A stretch of 64,000 bases of DNA from an uncultured Chitinophaga sp. (GTDB lineage: Bacteria; Bacteroidota; Bacteroidia; Chitinophagales; Chitinophagaceae). The position numbers were made by a program, and so were the translations under genes. Shown here piece by piece: positions 42,185 to 52,233 of this stretch (positions are counted from its first letter, which is position 1; every line of letters starts with the position of its first letter). The notes under the pieces were generated by a model. That model was not told the origin of the DNA. It searched no databases and was given only the letters and a program-made list of their open reading frames with translations. The stretch spans positions 392,676-456,675 of the forward strand of contig NZ_CABHOU010000092.1 in NCBI RefSeq assembly GCF_902168175.1, read 5' to 3'.

Positions 42185-45100
42185 ATGAGGAAAAGTCTAA
42201 TCACGCTTTTCCTGTCCATGGTGTGCATTGTCACCAGTGGCCAGGTATTTGCGCAAACTCGTCCCGTTACGGGAACAGTTACATCTGCAGAAGACGGTTC
42301 GCCAATCCCCGGCGCAACCATTATTGCCAAAGGAACAAATACAGGAACTGTAACTAACGTTAATGGAGCATTCTCGCTGAATGTACCTGCCGGCGTAAGT
42401 ACACTTATTGTAAAATTTGTTGGTATGAAGGATATGGAAATTGCGCTTACAGAAGCAACTTCCTATCCTGTGTCACTGCAGGCAGACGTTAGAACACTGA
42501 ATGAAACAGTGGTTACAGCTAACGCGATCAGAAGAGAAAAAAGTTCATTGGGTTATTCGGCTCCAACCGTAAAAAATGACGAACTCACCAAAGGCCGCAG
42601 CGGAAGCGCATTAAACGGTCTCGCTGGTAAGGTAGCAGGTGTAAACATTACCAGCACCGCGTCTGCTCCAGGTAGTTCTTCACGTATCGTACTGCGCGGT
42701 GGTTCTTCCATCACTGGTAATAACCAGGCCCTTATCGTTGTTGACGGTGTTCCTATCGATAACTCCAATATCATGGGCGGCGGCGATAGCCGGTCCAGTG
42801 TTGACTTTGGTAACCGTGGTAACGATATCAACCCCGATGATGTAGAGTCTATGACCATCCTGAAAGGTCCTGCTGCTGCTGCGTTGTATGGCTCACGTGC
42901 ATCTAACGGTGCAGTGATCATCACCACAAAATCCGGCAAAAGGAACGACAACAAAAAGATGGAAGTTACTTTCAACACCACTACCACTTTCTCCAACGTA
43001 CTTAAACTTCCTGACTTCCAGAACAAATTCGGCCAGGGCGGCGATTTCGAGCCTTATCCAATGGAAAACTGGAGCTGGGGACCTGAGTTCGACGGAGTAG
43101 TTACACCATGGGGGCAGATCATTAACGGCGAACAGCTGGAAAAACCTTACGTTGCTCAAAAGGATAACGTGAAGGATTTCTTTGAACTTGGTACTACACT
43201 TTCTAACAACCTTTCTCTCGGAGGTGCCAGCGAAAAATCGAGCTACTACCTGTCTTTAAGCAGTGTAAACTCTGATGGAGTAATGCCGGATAACTACGAT
43301 AAATTCAGCAAGTACGGTGTTAGGTTTAATGGTAGTACGCAGCTCACCAACAAAATCAGCTCTGCACTCAGCCTTAACTACAGCAAAATCAACTCAAACA
43401 ATATCCAGGGTGGCCAGGGTGATGGTTCCGTTTATGACAACGTGATACAAACACCAAGAGACATTCCTTTGGATAAAATAGGTGATCTTAGCAATCCGTT
43501 CTATAGCTATGGTGGTTTGTTCGATCCCGAAGGCAATGAGCTTTATGGCTACTATGGCGCTTATACAAAGAGCCCGTATTATGTGCTGAAGAATTACAAA
43601 AACCAAAACGACGTAGATCGTATTACAGGTAACTTTACCATTTCCTACAAACCACTTGCGTGGTTAGATGTAGTAGAAAGGCTGGGTGCTGATATATACA
43701 CCGACCGTCGTCGTTTCAAGTATCCTAAATTCAGCCTGTTGCCGGCCGATACCGAAAGCGGCCAGTACAGCGACGCGTTTCTGTCGTCGAGCAACGGTAT
43801 GTATGCCGAAAATACTTACACGCTCAGCGAAATCACACATGACCTGATGGTAACTGCACAGCATAAATTCAGCGAGGATTTTAATGCCAGCCTGATGATC
43901 GGTAATAACATTCGTCAGCGCCAGTTCACACAATCGGAAGTATCTACCAACACAGCAAACGGTCTGGTAATTCCAGGGTGGTATAATTTTGACAACAGTA
44001 ACGGTCCTGTAGATGCATTCAACTACAATTCTAACCGCAGGCTGGTTGGCCTGTACGGTGAGTTGAACCTGGCTTACAAAAGCATGTTGTACCTGGGCGT
44101 TACAGCACGTAACGACTGGTCGTCTACACTGCCAATGAAAAACAGGTCGTTCTTCTATCCTTCAGTGAATGCTTCCTTTGTGTTCACCGAACTGATGAAA
44201 GGCAGTGGGTTTACAGATGTGTTGAACTACGGTAAAGTCCGTTCTAGCTGGGCTTCTGTAGGTAATGATGCGGATCCTTACCTGTTGGCTAGTTACTACA
44301 CTAAAACAGATATCGCTGGTGGTTTTGGCAATACTACCTTCCCTTTCAACAACATACCAGGTTTCTCTCTGAGCGACCGTATCGGTAACGCTGATCTCAA
44401 ACCTGAGAAAACACAGGCATTTGAAGTTGGTGCTGAACTGGGCTTCTTTAACAGCAGGGTGTCTGTAGACTTCTCTTACTATCAAAACAGGTCTAAAGAC
44501 CAAATACTGAACATCCCGATTTCTTCGGCTTCCGGTTTCTCCAGCAAAACCATTAATACCGGCGAAGTGGAAAACAGGGGCGTGGAATTGAGCCTTCGTG
44601 GTACGCCGGTTAAAACGGCAGATTTCACCTGGGAGCTTTACGGAACGTTCACGAAAAACAAGAGTGAAGTTATTTCACTGCTGGACGGAGTAAACCAGGT
44701 GGTGATAGGCGGTTTCGGGGGTATGAGTATAGTAGCGGCAGTAGGTAAACCTTATGGTACCTTCTATGCTACAGATCTCCGCAAAGATGCAGAAGGGCGT
44801 GTAATTGTAAACCCGGATAATGGTTTGCCTTTACTGTCTGAAACACCTCAGTACCTCGGTTCATACAATCCTAAATGGCAGGGCTCAATCGGTACGAACC
44901 TTACCTGGAAAGGCTTTAACCTCGGTGTGTTATTCGATACCAAACAAGGTGGCAAGTTCTTCTCCCGTACTAAAGACGTCATGGACTTCGTAGGTACGGC
45001 TGAGGAAACTGCTGTTAATAACCGTGAAGATCATATTTTCCCGAATTCAGTATACCTCGATGGTACAGGTAAATCTGTTACCAACACGGAATATGTCTAC

Positions 45101-45403
45101 TACGTGCAGGATTACTTCACTAACCAGATCCCTGCGGGACAGCATGTTGTTGATGGTTCTTACGTGAAGCTCCGTGAATTGAACCTTAGCTATCGCATAC
45201 CTAAGAATGTTCTTGCCAGAACATTTATGGGCGATGCTTCAATAGGTGTATTTGGTAACAATCTGTTCATCTGGACAGCCGGCGAGAATAAGTACGCAGA
45301 TCCTGAGATCAACTCTGGTGGTGCCGGTAACGAACAAGGTCTTGATTTTACTGCTCAGCCTTCGCTTCGCAACTTCGGCTTTAATCTGAAAATATCTTTC
45401 TAG
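42185..45403 (+). CDS. SusC/RagA family TonB-linked outer membrane protein
   Basis: SusC proteins import oligosaccharides or peptides through the outer membrane with TonB energy. The 1072-residue protein has a signal peptide (cleavage near GQVFAQ), a carboxypeptidase-regulatory-like domain (about 25-105, VTGTVTSAEDGSPIPGATII), a TonB-dependent plug (NGLAGKVAGVNITSTAS, IVLRGGSSITGN, ALIVVDGVPIDN) and a large barrel ending NFGFNLKISF. The ATG at 42185 is chosen over a TTG two codons earlier. The SusD partner follows at 54 nt. No sigma/anti-sigma pair or degradative enzymes are adjacent, so the substrate cannot be inferred. Confidence 0.95.
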   Translation: MRKSLITLFLSMVCIVTSGQVFAQTRPVTGTVTSAEDGSPIPGATIIAKGTNTGTVTNVNGAFSLNVPAGVSTLIVKFVGMKDMEIALTEATSYPVSLQADVRTLNETVVTANAIRREKSSLGYSAPTVKNDELTKGRSGSALNGLAGKVAGVNITSTASAPGSSSRIVLRGGSSITGNNQALIVVDGVPIDNSNIMGGGDSRSSVDFGNRGNDINPDDVESMTILKGPAAAALYGSRASNGAVIITTKSGKRNDNKKMEVTFNTTTTFSNVLKLPDFQNKFGQGGDFEPYPMENWSWGPEFDGVVTPWGQIINGEQLEKPYVAQKDNVKDFFELGTTLSNNLSLGGASEKSSYYLSLSSVNSDGVMPDNYDKFSKYGVRFNGSTQLTNKISSALSLNYSKINSNNIQGGQGDGSVYDNVIQTPRDIPLDKIGDLSNPFYSYGGLFDPEGNELYGYYGAYTKSPYYVLKNYKNQNDVDRITGNFTISYKPLAWLDVVERLGADIYTDRRRFKYPKFSLLPADTESGQYSDAFLSSSNGMYAENTYTLSEITHDLMVTAQHKFSEDFNASLMIGNNIRQRQFTQSEVSTNTANGLVIPGWYNFDNSNGPVDAFNYNSNRRLVGLYGELNLAYKSMLYLGVTARNDWSSTLPMKNRSFFYPSVNASFVFTELMKGSGFTDVLNYGKVRSSWASVGNDADPYLLASYYTKTDIAGGFGNTTFPFNNIPGFSLSDRIGNADLKPEKTQAFEVGAELGFFNSRVSVDFSYYQNRSKDQILNIPISSASGFSSKTINTGEVENRGVELSLRGTPVKTADFTWELYGTFTKNKSEVISLLDGVNQVVIGGFGGMSIVAAVGKPYGTFYATDLRKDAEGRVIVNPDNGLPLLSETPQYLGSYNPKWQGSIGTNLTWKGFNLGVLFDTKQGGKFFSRTKDVMDFVGTAEETAVNNREDHIFPNSVYLDGTGKSVTNTEYVYYVQDYFTNQIPAGQHVVDGSYVKLRELNLSYRIPKNVLARTFMGDASIGVFGNNLFIWTAGENKYADPEINSGGAGNEQGLDFTAQPSLRNFGFNLKISF

Positions 45404-45456
45404 TTAAAAGATCGGGAGCGTTCTAACATTAGAGTTTAAAACTTAAAAAACTAAGA

Positions 45457-46908
45457 ATGAAAGTATTTAATATAAAACACACGCTGGCGGCACTTGCAAT
45501 TGGGGTATTGATACTGCCAGGGTGTAAGAAGTTTCTGGACGTGAATGATAACCCCAACGCCTCCAAAACAGCGGATGTGTCGCAAATACTGCCATCTGCC
45601 CAGGCAGCAACTGCGTATGTGTTAGGTGCGGATTTTCAGATTTATGGTGGTATTTGGGGGCAGTTTTGGGCGCAATACTGGTTGTCGTCACAGTATAAGT
45701 CGATAGAGCAATACCAGCCCGTAGCTACCGATTTCGACAGGCCCTGGAATATTCTTTACAGTGGTGCGCTAACCGATGCAGACTCACTTACGCAAAAAGC
45801 AGGTGTAGCCAAATTTAACCAGTATGCGGCGATTGGTTACCTGCTGAAAGCGTATACTTTCCAGATGCTGACCGATGGTTTTGGTGATATTCCTTTGAAA
45901 GCTGCGTTGAAAGGCGATGCAAATCTGAGCCCTTCTTACGATCCGCAGGCAGAGGTGTACGATACCATTTTCGCCTACATCGATCGCGCTATTGCACTTG
46001 CAGATCCTGCTTCTGACTTCCATCCTACAGCCGACGATCTGATTTTCGGTGGTGATATGGAACAGTGGATACGTTTCGGTAATACTTTGAAATTGCGTGC
46101 TTACCTGCGTATATCTGCGGTTGCAGAAGCAAAGGCATCGGCCGGTATTGCTGCATTGTATGCATCCGGAGCTGAGTTCCTGGAAGATGATGCGCTGATC
46201 GAGTATATTGCTACCGGTGGTAACAATAACCCATTGTTCGCAGAAATGTTGGGTCTTGGCAGGACGCAGAACCTGATTGCAAGTGCGACTACGGTTGATA
46301 CGATGAACGCGGCATCAGACCCAAGGGTGAAAATATTCTACAGGCCAATACCAGCCTCGGGATTAGTGATTGGTATACCGCAGGGTAGTTACAACACTAC
46401 GCCTTCGAGTACACGTTCTACACCTTCTTATATTGTGGGTGCAAGGGCAAGTGATGATAATTCGGCATTAGCTCCGGTTAAATTCATTTCTGCGGCAGAA
46501 AGTTATTTCCTGCAGGCAGAAGCCGTAGCAAAAGGTTATGCTACCGGAGATGCGGAGGCATTGTTCATCGCTGGTATCACTGCGAGTTTTGAAGCATACA
46601 ATGTAACAGGTCTTGCTACTTACCTGGCAAATGCAGGTTCTGCACAATGGCCGGTAGGAGAAGATGCGCAGGTGCAAAAGATCCTGCTGCAGAAATACCT
46701 TGCCATGTGTGGTAACCAAAACTTCGAAGCATGGACAGAATGGCGTCGTACAGGTTATCCTAACATCTTTACCCTTTCTGAGGCGTCTAACCTTGGAGCT
46801 GGTAAGTTCCCGTTACGTATGCTGTATCCAAACACAGAAGCAACAAGGAACCTTAACTTCCCTGGTGCTAAGCTGGTAGAAGATGCAGTGTGGTGGGATG
46901 TTCAGTAA
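45457..46908 (+). CDS. SusD/RagB family nutrient-binding lipoprotein
   Basis: The 483-residue protein is the lipoprotein lid of the SusC channel. It has a lipoprotein signal (VLILPGCKKFLDVNDNPNAS), helical TPR-type repeats and the C-terminal EAWTEWRRTGYP segment typical of the SusD_2-like group (SusD/RagB nutrient-binding lipoproteins). Proteins of this group are often tied to peptides or unknown ligands rather than classic starch use. It is co-transcribed with susC and ends at a strong terminator. Alone with susC it makes a minimal uptake pair. Confidence 0.93.
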   Translation: MKVFNIKHTLAALAIGVLILPGCKKFLDVNDNPNASKTADVSQILPSAQAATAYVLGADFQIYGGIWGQFWAQYWLSSQYKSIEQYQPVATDFDRPWNILYSGALTDADSLTQKAGVAKFNQYAAIGYLLKAYTFQMLTDGFGDIPLKAALKGDANLSPSYDPQAEVYDTIFAYIDRAIALADPASDFHPTADDLIFGGDMEQWIRFGNTLKLRAYLRISAVAEAKASAGIAALYASGAEFLEDDALIEYIATGGNNNPLFAEMLGLGRTQNLIASATTVDTMNAASDPRVKIFYRPIPASGLVIGIPQGSYNTTPSSTRSTPSYIVGARASDDNSALAPVKFISAAESYFLQAEAVAKGYATGDAEALFIAGITASFEAYNVTGLATYLANAGSAQWPVGEDAQVQKILLQKYLAMCGNQNFEAWTEWRRTGYPNIFTLSEASNLGAGKFPLRMLYPNTEATRNLNFPGAKLVEDAVWWDVQ

Positions 46909-46930
46909 GGAATGATTTTTTGACATAAAG

Positions 46931-46962
46931 AGGGGTTGCCATAAAAATGGCAACCCTTTTTC
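46931..46962 (+). terminator. Rho-independent terminator of susC-susD
   Basis: GGGTTGCCAT / ATGGCAACCC is a perfect 10-bp stem around AAAA, followed by TTTTT. Confidence 0.92.
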
Positions 46963-48028
46963 ATTAATGACAATTGGTATAAGACAAAATTTTCAGTTAA
47001 ACTGAAGGAACGGCCGAGGAAATAAACTTCGGCCATCCACAACAGCCTGACGTCAATGGTTGGTTTTTGTTTGAATGTCACAATCCCGTTTCCCTCGTTA
47101 TCTACAATTCCTCTTTTGTTAAACGCCGCGCAGATTTGACTATATGCAGGCGTGGCGATTTAACGAACATTCGGAATGATTTTAAGAAAATGTAAGCCAG
47201 CAAAGAGTTGCCAGCCGTTTTTTCCTTGAACCCCATGTATAAACAGTAAAAATCATGAGGTCGCGTGTTTGCTATGAAGTTGAACCATATATATTGACGG
47301 CCGTAATAATCATGTTTCATTTTTTATTTGATGAATGTAGTGTCGCGTTAGGCGAAGATGTTTTCAATTGTTCAAAGTATGAACGTAACGATAATCAACA
47401 TACCTGCTACGTTTATCCGGGCGCCAGCATAACTGTCGACTGCTGAACAGTATGTGACGCTGCCTCCCATTAGCCCGCTGGCAAGCATGAGCATATACGA
47501 TGCGGGTATCCGCAACAAACGATCTCATAACGATAGGTTTGATTTAATGAGACAATAAACCGCCATCCCGCGCGAGCGGGAAACGTAACAGCCTTGTGAA
47601 TTTTCGTCTTTAAGCTTATTGAAATCTGGAGAACTGTGACCGCCTGCGAGCCCCCTTCGCCCTTAACAGGCCGCCATCAGTTTAGGTGGTAAATATTCAA
47701 TATGCACATTCTCACGCCTCTTTACCAGGAGGCAATTAAATAGGGTTTTCAAATTCCTGATGGCTTTGAGGCCGCAAATTTTTCCCCGGCCACCCAAAAT
47801 TCTGCCAAGGTTGTACCGGCGGTATTTGCTGTTATCAGGTGTTTCAGACCATAACAAATAAAATCCCAATGTTAGTTGGAAAAGACTTTTTAAGGGGATA
47901 CATGCAGTTCTCAGTGTGCAATGAGGAAGAAACCGGCTAACATGTTTTTAATACAATGTAGATTGGCTTGCATGTACTTCCGGTATTACACCGGAATCTT
48001 AAAATGGTGGTTTTGCCCAAACAGGGTT
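46963..48028. other. Gene-poor accessory stretch
   Basis: About 1.07 kb without a gene I can support. Minus-strand frames at 47102-47320 (72 codons) and 47663-47869 (68 codons, open further upstream) match nothing I recognise. The second has a weak YNL-x-RIL pattern that recalls transposase C-termini. A CCCGC-GCGA-GCGGG hairpin lies near 47572-47585 and TTCCGGT/ACCGGAA at 47978-47996. The stretch may be the remains of a decayed insertion. Confidence 0.5.
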
Positions 48029-48490
48029 TTATCTCGTGTCGTATTTTTTCAAAAATTCAATTAATTGTTGTTGCTGCCCAAATACTGCATGTAATGTTTT
48101 GTTTACTTCCATTACCGCTGTTTCCATCTTCTTCGACGTTTCACTCCAGTTGCTCATCATGGAAATGACTAACTTCTTGTCCCTTATTCCATGCTCCACA
48201 ATCGCCATAATACACGTGGCATACCAGTCGTCATTGTTGCCCGACAGTTTTGCTTCGGTTTCACTAAGCGTACTACTAAGCGGATTTTCCAGGTCGAAAT
48301 TGATGATGTCCGCAAAATCCATTTCCAACACTTCCGCAATCTCAAGCAAACGATCTACCGTCATCTCTTTCACCATATCACGTTCGATGTTGCCATAAGC
48401 AGTAACACCAATCTTCAAACGAGAGGCAACGTAGTCCTGCGTAAAATTCTTTAGCTCGCGCAACTTTTTTATCTTAGGTCCTAACCTCAT
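48029..48490 (-). CDS. XRE family helix-turn-helix regulator
   Basis: The 153-residue protein has an N-terminal Cro/CI-type HTH (MRLGPKIKKLRELKNFTQDY, then VASRLKIGVTAYGNIERD) and a C-terminal helical region with a Gln-rich end (VFGQQQQLIEFLKKYD) that may dimerise. The ATG at 48490 gives the canonical HTH start. Earlier in-frame ATGs exist at 48514 and 48571. Such solitary regulators are common in Bacteroidota accessory regions, and no partner toxin or phage gene was found. A 12-bp palindrome lies upstream. Confidence 0.8.
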   Translation of the reverse strand: MRLGPKIKKLRELKNFTQDYVASRLKIGVTAYGNIERDMVKEMTVDRLLEIAEVLEMDFADIINFDLENPLSSTLSETEAKLSGNNDDWYATCIMAIVEHGIRDKKLVISMMSNWSETSKKMETAVMEVNKTLHAVFGQQQQLIEFLKKYDTR

Positions 48491-48995
48491 TTCAGAAGGA
48501 AGTCTGGTCAACATTTGGTTGGATTTAAAAGTAGAGCATTTAATGTTTCGTACGAAATCGAATGTGCCCATCCGAAGAAATTATCAGTTTCACTTAATGT
48601 GAACTTAAGTGGGACTAACATTTTAGCCGTTTTTTTAGTTAAGAATAGTCTCGGTTTTCCTTTGTTTAGCGTTATTTCGGCACACGAATATATAGTGCTG
48701 CATTAAACAACACCTGCATAGTTCGAGTCAATAATTTTTTGATGGGACTTTATTAAGATGGGCAATTCAAATATAAGAACATGTTTTGATTGAAAAATCA
48801 CTGCAGCCGATTTTTCACCCGCTTAATATCACGTTGAAAATATTTATCATCAACTTAAATGAAGAATAAATGATTGTTTATCAATCATTTTGAGAGAATG
48901 GAAATCGGTCGGGCGTTAATAAAAAAAAGCGGGAATTTTTTTTAGTGGGGCAAACGTAAACGGCTACATCAATCAAAAAATAAATGAGTGGGCTA
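48491..48995. other. Intergenic region with palindromes upstream of the XRE gene
   Basis: No gene is supported. It holds TTTCGTACGAAA (48546-48557), CACTTAA/TTAAGTG (48591-48611), TGAAAAATC/GATTTTTCA (48791-48817) and AATGATTG/CAATCATT (48869-48889). The first two lie where the XRE protein could bind near its own promoter. Confidence 0.5.
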
Positions 48996-49376
48996 TCACT
49001 TTAAATAACGCTTACCAACAAACTTAAATACAAAAATACCTGCTAAAGCACCTGCAGCATCGGCAGCCACATCCCACATATCAAAACTGCGGTTAACCAC
49101 CAGGTATTTCTGAATGTACTCGATCGCTAAACCATAACCGCTGGCTACTAACGCGATCAGGAACAGCGTTGTGTTACTGATGGAACCTTTCTGCCTGTAA
49201 TAACCGTAACTAATCCAGAGAACAATACCCCCGAACAGAACGAAGTGAACGATTTTATCGACATGTAACTGATCGAGCAGGGAAACCTGGGGAATGTCGT
49301 TTCCCGGAAGGGTACATAAAAAGAGAATGAGGCCAATCCAAACAACTGCGGGTAAATAATATCGGATCGTCCTCAT
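48996..49376 (-). CDS. VanZ family membrane protein
   Basis: The 126-residue protein has three or four membrane helices (about residues 6-22, 43-58, 70-88, 104-120) and the VanZ-like pattern DKIVHFVLFGGIVLW and EYIQKYLVVNRSFDMWDVAADAAG. VanZ-like proteins confer teicoplanin resistance in one case, but most Bacteroidota members have no known role. It starts 37 nt after gcvH ends, in the same direction. This gcvH-vanZ order is common in the group and is probably an operon. Confidence 0.85.
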   Translation of the reverse strand: MRTIRYYLPAVVWIGLILFLCTLPGNDIPQVSLLDQLHVDKIVHFVLFGGIVLWISYGYYRQKGSISNTTLFLIALVASGYGLAIEYIQKYLVVNRSFDMWDVAADAAGALAGIFVFKFVGKRYLK

Positions 49377-49413
49377 TCTCTGTGTATTTTTAATTAATCG
49401 TTGTATCTAAAAA

Positions 49414-49794
49414 TTACTCGCCTACCAACTCTTTATAAGCATCGGCAGAAAGTAAACCTTCGTAATCTGCAGGATTGCCAACAGTCATTTTAACCATCCA
49501 GCCTTCGCCGTAAGGGTCGCTGTTAACCAGTTCGGGCTGAGCATCCAGTGCAGGGTTAACTTCATTAACCGTGCCAGCAACAGGCAGGAACAGGTCGGAT
49601 ACGGTTTTTACCGCTTCCACAGTGCCGAAAACCTCTTCTGCTGCGAGAGATTTACCAATTGTAGTAATGTCAACAAACACGATGTCGCCCAACTCGCGTT
49701 GCGCAAATTCAGTAATGCCAATAGTAGCCGTATTACCTTCAAGCAGTACCCACTCGTGGTCTTTTGTGTAACGGAGATTAGACGGAAAGTTCAT
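49414..49794 (-). CDS. gcvH: Glycine cleavage system H protein
   Basis: GcvH carries the aminomethyl group on a lipoyl arm between the P, T and L proteins of the glycine cleavage system. The 126-residue protein has the biotinyl/lipoyl fold with DHEWVLLEGNTATIGITEFA and the lipoylation site GTVEAVKTVSD (Lys 63), followed by the conserved NSDPYGEGWMVKM. Length and motifs are complete. The gcvP and gcvT genes are not in the window, as is usual for Bacteroidota with scattered gcv genes. Confidence 0.97.
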   Translation of the reverse strand: MNFPSNLRYTKDHEWVLLEGNTATIGITEFAQRELGDIVFVDITTIGKSLAAEEVFGTVEAVKTVSDLFLPVAGTVNEVNPALDAQPELVNSDPYGEGWMVKMTVGNPADYEGLLSADAYKELVGE

Positions 49795-49886
49795 GATTTT
49801 TGATTTTGAGCCGTAAAATTAAAGATTAGATATAGAATAATAAAACTTCTCTCACTGATCTTACTCAGATATGAAAAAGCCTTATA

Positions 49887-50549
49887 TCAAAACAGCAGCA
49901 GTTTTTTCACCACCCTGATCTTCATCGGAACATCGGTAACCGGCCGGTCTCTGTTATCGGTTTTAAGCGCGGCTATCCGGTCAATAACTTCCATTCCTTT
50001 GATCACCTCACCGAATATGGTATAACTTTGGTCCAACTGGGGGGTGCCGCCAGTCTGTTTATACACCGCACGCTGATCTACCGGGATCTTTCGTCCTCCC
50101 AGCCTGTTTGTTTCCACCTTATCCAGTTCATCGTCGGTGTATTTTTTCCCCTGTACAATATAGAACTGGCAACCGTCTGAGGCTTTGGCTGGATTATTAT
50201 CCCTGGCCGCTGCTAAAACGCCTTTCTTATGAAACAGGTCGAGCTGGAACTCGGCAGGGACCGTATAACCCACTCCGCCTTCGCCCAGTAATTCGCCTGC
50301 TTTCGCCCTGCGCGAATGGGGATCGCCGCCCTGGATCATGAAATCTTTGATCACCCGGTGAAACAATACGCTGTCGTAAAAGTGCTGACGGGTAAGCTTC
50401 AGAAAGTTATCGCGGTGTTTCGGTGTTTGATCGTACAGCCGGATAATCATCGTGCCGTAGGGGGTAATTACTTTGACCTTACGGTTTTTTTCGGCCATCG
50501 CAGGGCTTACCACCAGGCAAAAACATAATAGGAGGAGGAGGTTACGCAT
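49887..50549 (-). CDS. Secreted cyclophilin-type peptidyl-prolyl isomerase
   Basis: The 220-residue protein has a signal peptide (MRNLLLLLCFCLVVSPAMAE) and a cyclophilin domain: LFHRVIKDFMIQGGDP with the catalytic Arg, GGVGYTVPAEF, GVLAAARDNNPAKASDGCQF and FGEVIKGMEVIDRIA. It would speed proline isomerisation in folding outside the cytoplasm. An insert around residues 130-165 is longer than in the minimal family. It begins 14 nt after the stop of the conserved hypothetical gene upstream, so the two share a transcript. Confidence 0.9.
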   Translation of the reverse strand: MRNLLLLLCFCLVVSPAMAEKNRKVKVITPYGTMIIRLYDQTPKHRDNFLKLTRQHFYDSVLFHRVIKDFMIQGGDPHSRRAKAGELLGEGGVGYTVPAEFQLDLFHKKGVLAAARDNNPAKASDGCQFYIVQGKKYTDDELDKVETNRLGGRKIPVDQRAVYKQTGGTPQLDQSYTIFGEVIKGMEVIDRIAALKTDNRDRPVTDVPMKIRVVKKLLLF

Positions 50550-50563
50550 GAAAAGGCGGTTTA

Positions 50564-50896
50564 TCAGATTTCGAAATAAGTGAGTACATGTTCTTTAATA
50601 AAGTGTTCCTGCTCCATCAGCTCCATTTTAGGTACGGGCTGTACTTCCGTAAAATGGGGCCATCCGTCCTTATCTACCCCGGCGAATTCAAAATATCCGC
50701 TCTGCGACAGCAATGTACACATGGCAATGTGCATCAGGTCCTGCTTTTGTTCTTTCGTAAATTTCTTCTTGGAATAATTACCCAGTTCCTGTACGCCTAT
50801 TAAAAAGAGAATGGCCTCCATATTGGGCGCTTTTCCGAATCGCTCGTGAAGCAGTGCTTCCAGCTGCTTCCATCTATAGTCAAAATCTTCCTGCAT
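50564..50896 (-). CDS. Conserved hypothetical protein
   Basis: The 110-residue protein is mainly helical (MQEDFDYRWKQLEALLHERF, ILFLIGVQELGN, LMHIAMCTLLSQSGYFEF) with a short strand-rich end (DGWPHFTEVQPVPKM). It looks like a well-conserved small cytoplasmic protein of Bacteroidota, without a motif that names a function. It is the first gene of the pair with the cyclophilin. The 308-nt gap upstream separates it from the divergent moxR gene. Confidence 0.65.
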   Translation of the reverse strand: MQEDFDYRWKQLEALLHERFGKAPNMEAILFLIGVQELGNYSKKKFTKEQKQDLMHIAMCTLLSQSGYFEFAGVDKDGWPHFTEVQPVPKMELMEQEHFIKEHVLTYFEI

Positions 50897-51204
50897 GTTT
50901 TCTTTTTTATGGTTGATGGGGGAAGTCGGGCGTTTGCTGGTCGCCGTTAGATGGATGGTGTTACCTTCCCCGCCACTGGGGGCAAATGTACGGTTAAACT
51001 TGCGGCAGTAGAAAGCGGGTGGTTTGAAAAATATTGCGTAATATCAATCCGCTTTATTAAATTGAAATTTTTTATAAACCATATCCTGCCAGATGGGAAA
51101 GCAGTTCATATATAGTTTAACAGCATTTTAACGGGCTAATCCCGCCATGGCAGGCGGTTTTGAAAAGAGAATGTTTATTTTAGCAACCTCGAAATGTAAA
51201 AATA
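50897..51204. other. Divergent intergenic region before moxR
   Basis: The 308-nt region has no gene. A variant -7 element (TATTTTAG) lies about 20 nt upstream of the moxR ATG, and the part near 51137-51156 is rich in GC palindromic elements (CCCGCC, GGCAGGCGG). Confidence 0.5.
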
Positions 51205-52206
51205 ATGGAAAATACATCGTACGATATCCGCCAGTTAAACGAAAAGATCCACCAGGCAAGCTCTTTTGTTGATTTGCTTCAAATGGAGCTTGGTAAAGCG
51301 ATTGTAGGACAGAAATACATGGTTGAAAGGCTGCTGATCGGCCTGCTCGCCCAGGGGCACGTATTGCTCGAAGGTGTTCCCGGTCTTGCTAAAACCTTGT
51401 CCATCAAGTCGCTCTCGCAATCTATCAATGCTAAATTCAGCCGTATCCAGTTTACGCCGGACCTTTTGCCCGCAGACGTGGTGGGTACCATGATCTATAA
51501 TCAGCAAAAAAACGAGTTCGTGGTGCGCAGGGGCCCCATCTTCGCCAACTTTATACTGGCAGATGAAATTAACCGTGCCCCGGCAAAAGTGCAGAGTGCC
51601 CTACTGGAAGCGATGCAGGAACGCCAGATCACGATCGGCGATACTACCTTTAAGCTGGAGGAGCCTTTCCTCGTACTGGCCACCCAAAACCCGATTGAAC
51701 AGGAAGGTACTTACACGCTGCCGGAAGCGCAGGTAGACCGTTTCATGCTCAAAGTGGTAATTGGTTATCCAACTAAAGAAGAAGAACGCCTCATCATCCG
51801 CCAGAACCTCAATCCCGAGGGAATGACGCCCATCAGGCCTGTTGTAGATCCTAACGACATTCTCGCTGCCCGTAAACTGGTGCGTGAAGTGTACATGGAC
51901 GAGAAAATTGAACGTTATATCCTGGACGTGGTGTTTGCCACCCGTAACCCGGAAGAATATAAACTCCAGAAACTGAAGCCACTGATCGCTTACGGAGGTT
52001 CGCCCCGTGCCAGCATCAACCTGGCCCTGGCCTCTAAAGCTTACGCCTTTATGAAACGCCGCGGGTACGTAATTCCGGAAGATGTGCGTAATGTATGCTT
52101 CGACGTAATGCGCCACCGTATTGGTTTAACTTACGAGGCCGAAGCCGAGAACGTAACCAGCGAAAACATCCTGAGCGAAATCCTCAACGCGGTAGAAGTA
52201 CCTTAG
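51205..52206 (+). CDS. MoxR family AAA+ ATPase
   Basis: The 333-residue protein is an AAA+ chaperone of the MoxR group: Walker A-like GVPGLAKT, LLPADVVGTMIYN, Walker B LADEINRAPAKVQSALLEAM, ATQNPIEQEGTYTLPEAQ and the C-terminal lid region AYGGSPRASINLALASKAYA. MoxR proteins work with the DUF58 and VWA proteins encoded next, often in stress or cell-envelope functions. It is the first gene of a four-gene unit. Confidence 0.95.
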   Translation: MENTSYDIRQLNEKIHQASSFVDLLQMELGKAIVGQKYMVERLLIGLLAQGHVLLEGVPGLAKTLSIKSLSQSINAKFSRIQFTPDLLPADVVGTMIYNQQKNEFVVRRGPIFANFILADEINRAPAKVQSALLEAMQERQITIGDTTFKLEEPFLVLATQNPIEQEGTYTLPEAQVDRFMLKVVIGYPTKEEERLIIRQNLNPEGMTPIRPVVDPNDILAARKLVREVYMDEKIERYILDVVFATRNPEEYKLQKLKPLIAYGGSPRASINLALASKAYAFMKRRGYVIPEDVRNVCFDVMRHRIGLTYEAEAENVTSENILSEILNAVEVP

Positions 52207-52233
52207 ATCGTATAACCACAACTGCTACATGCC

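Noticed and set aside
47663..47869. Transposase fragment on the minus strand
   Set aside because: Only a weak YNL-x-RIL resemblance; no other part of a transposase in frame, so not called as a pseudogene.
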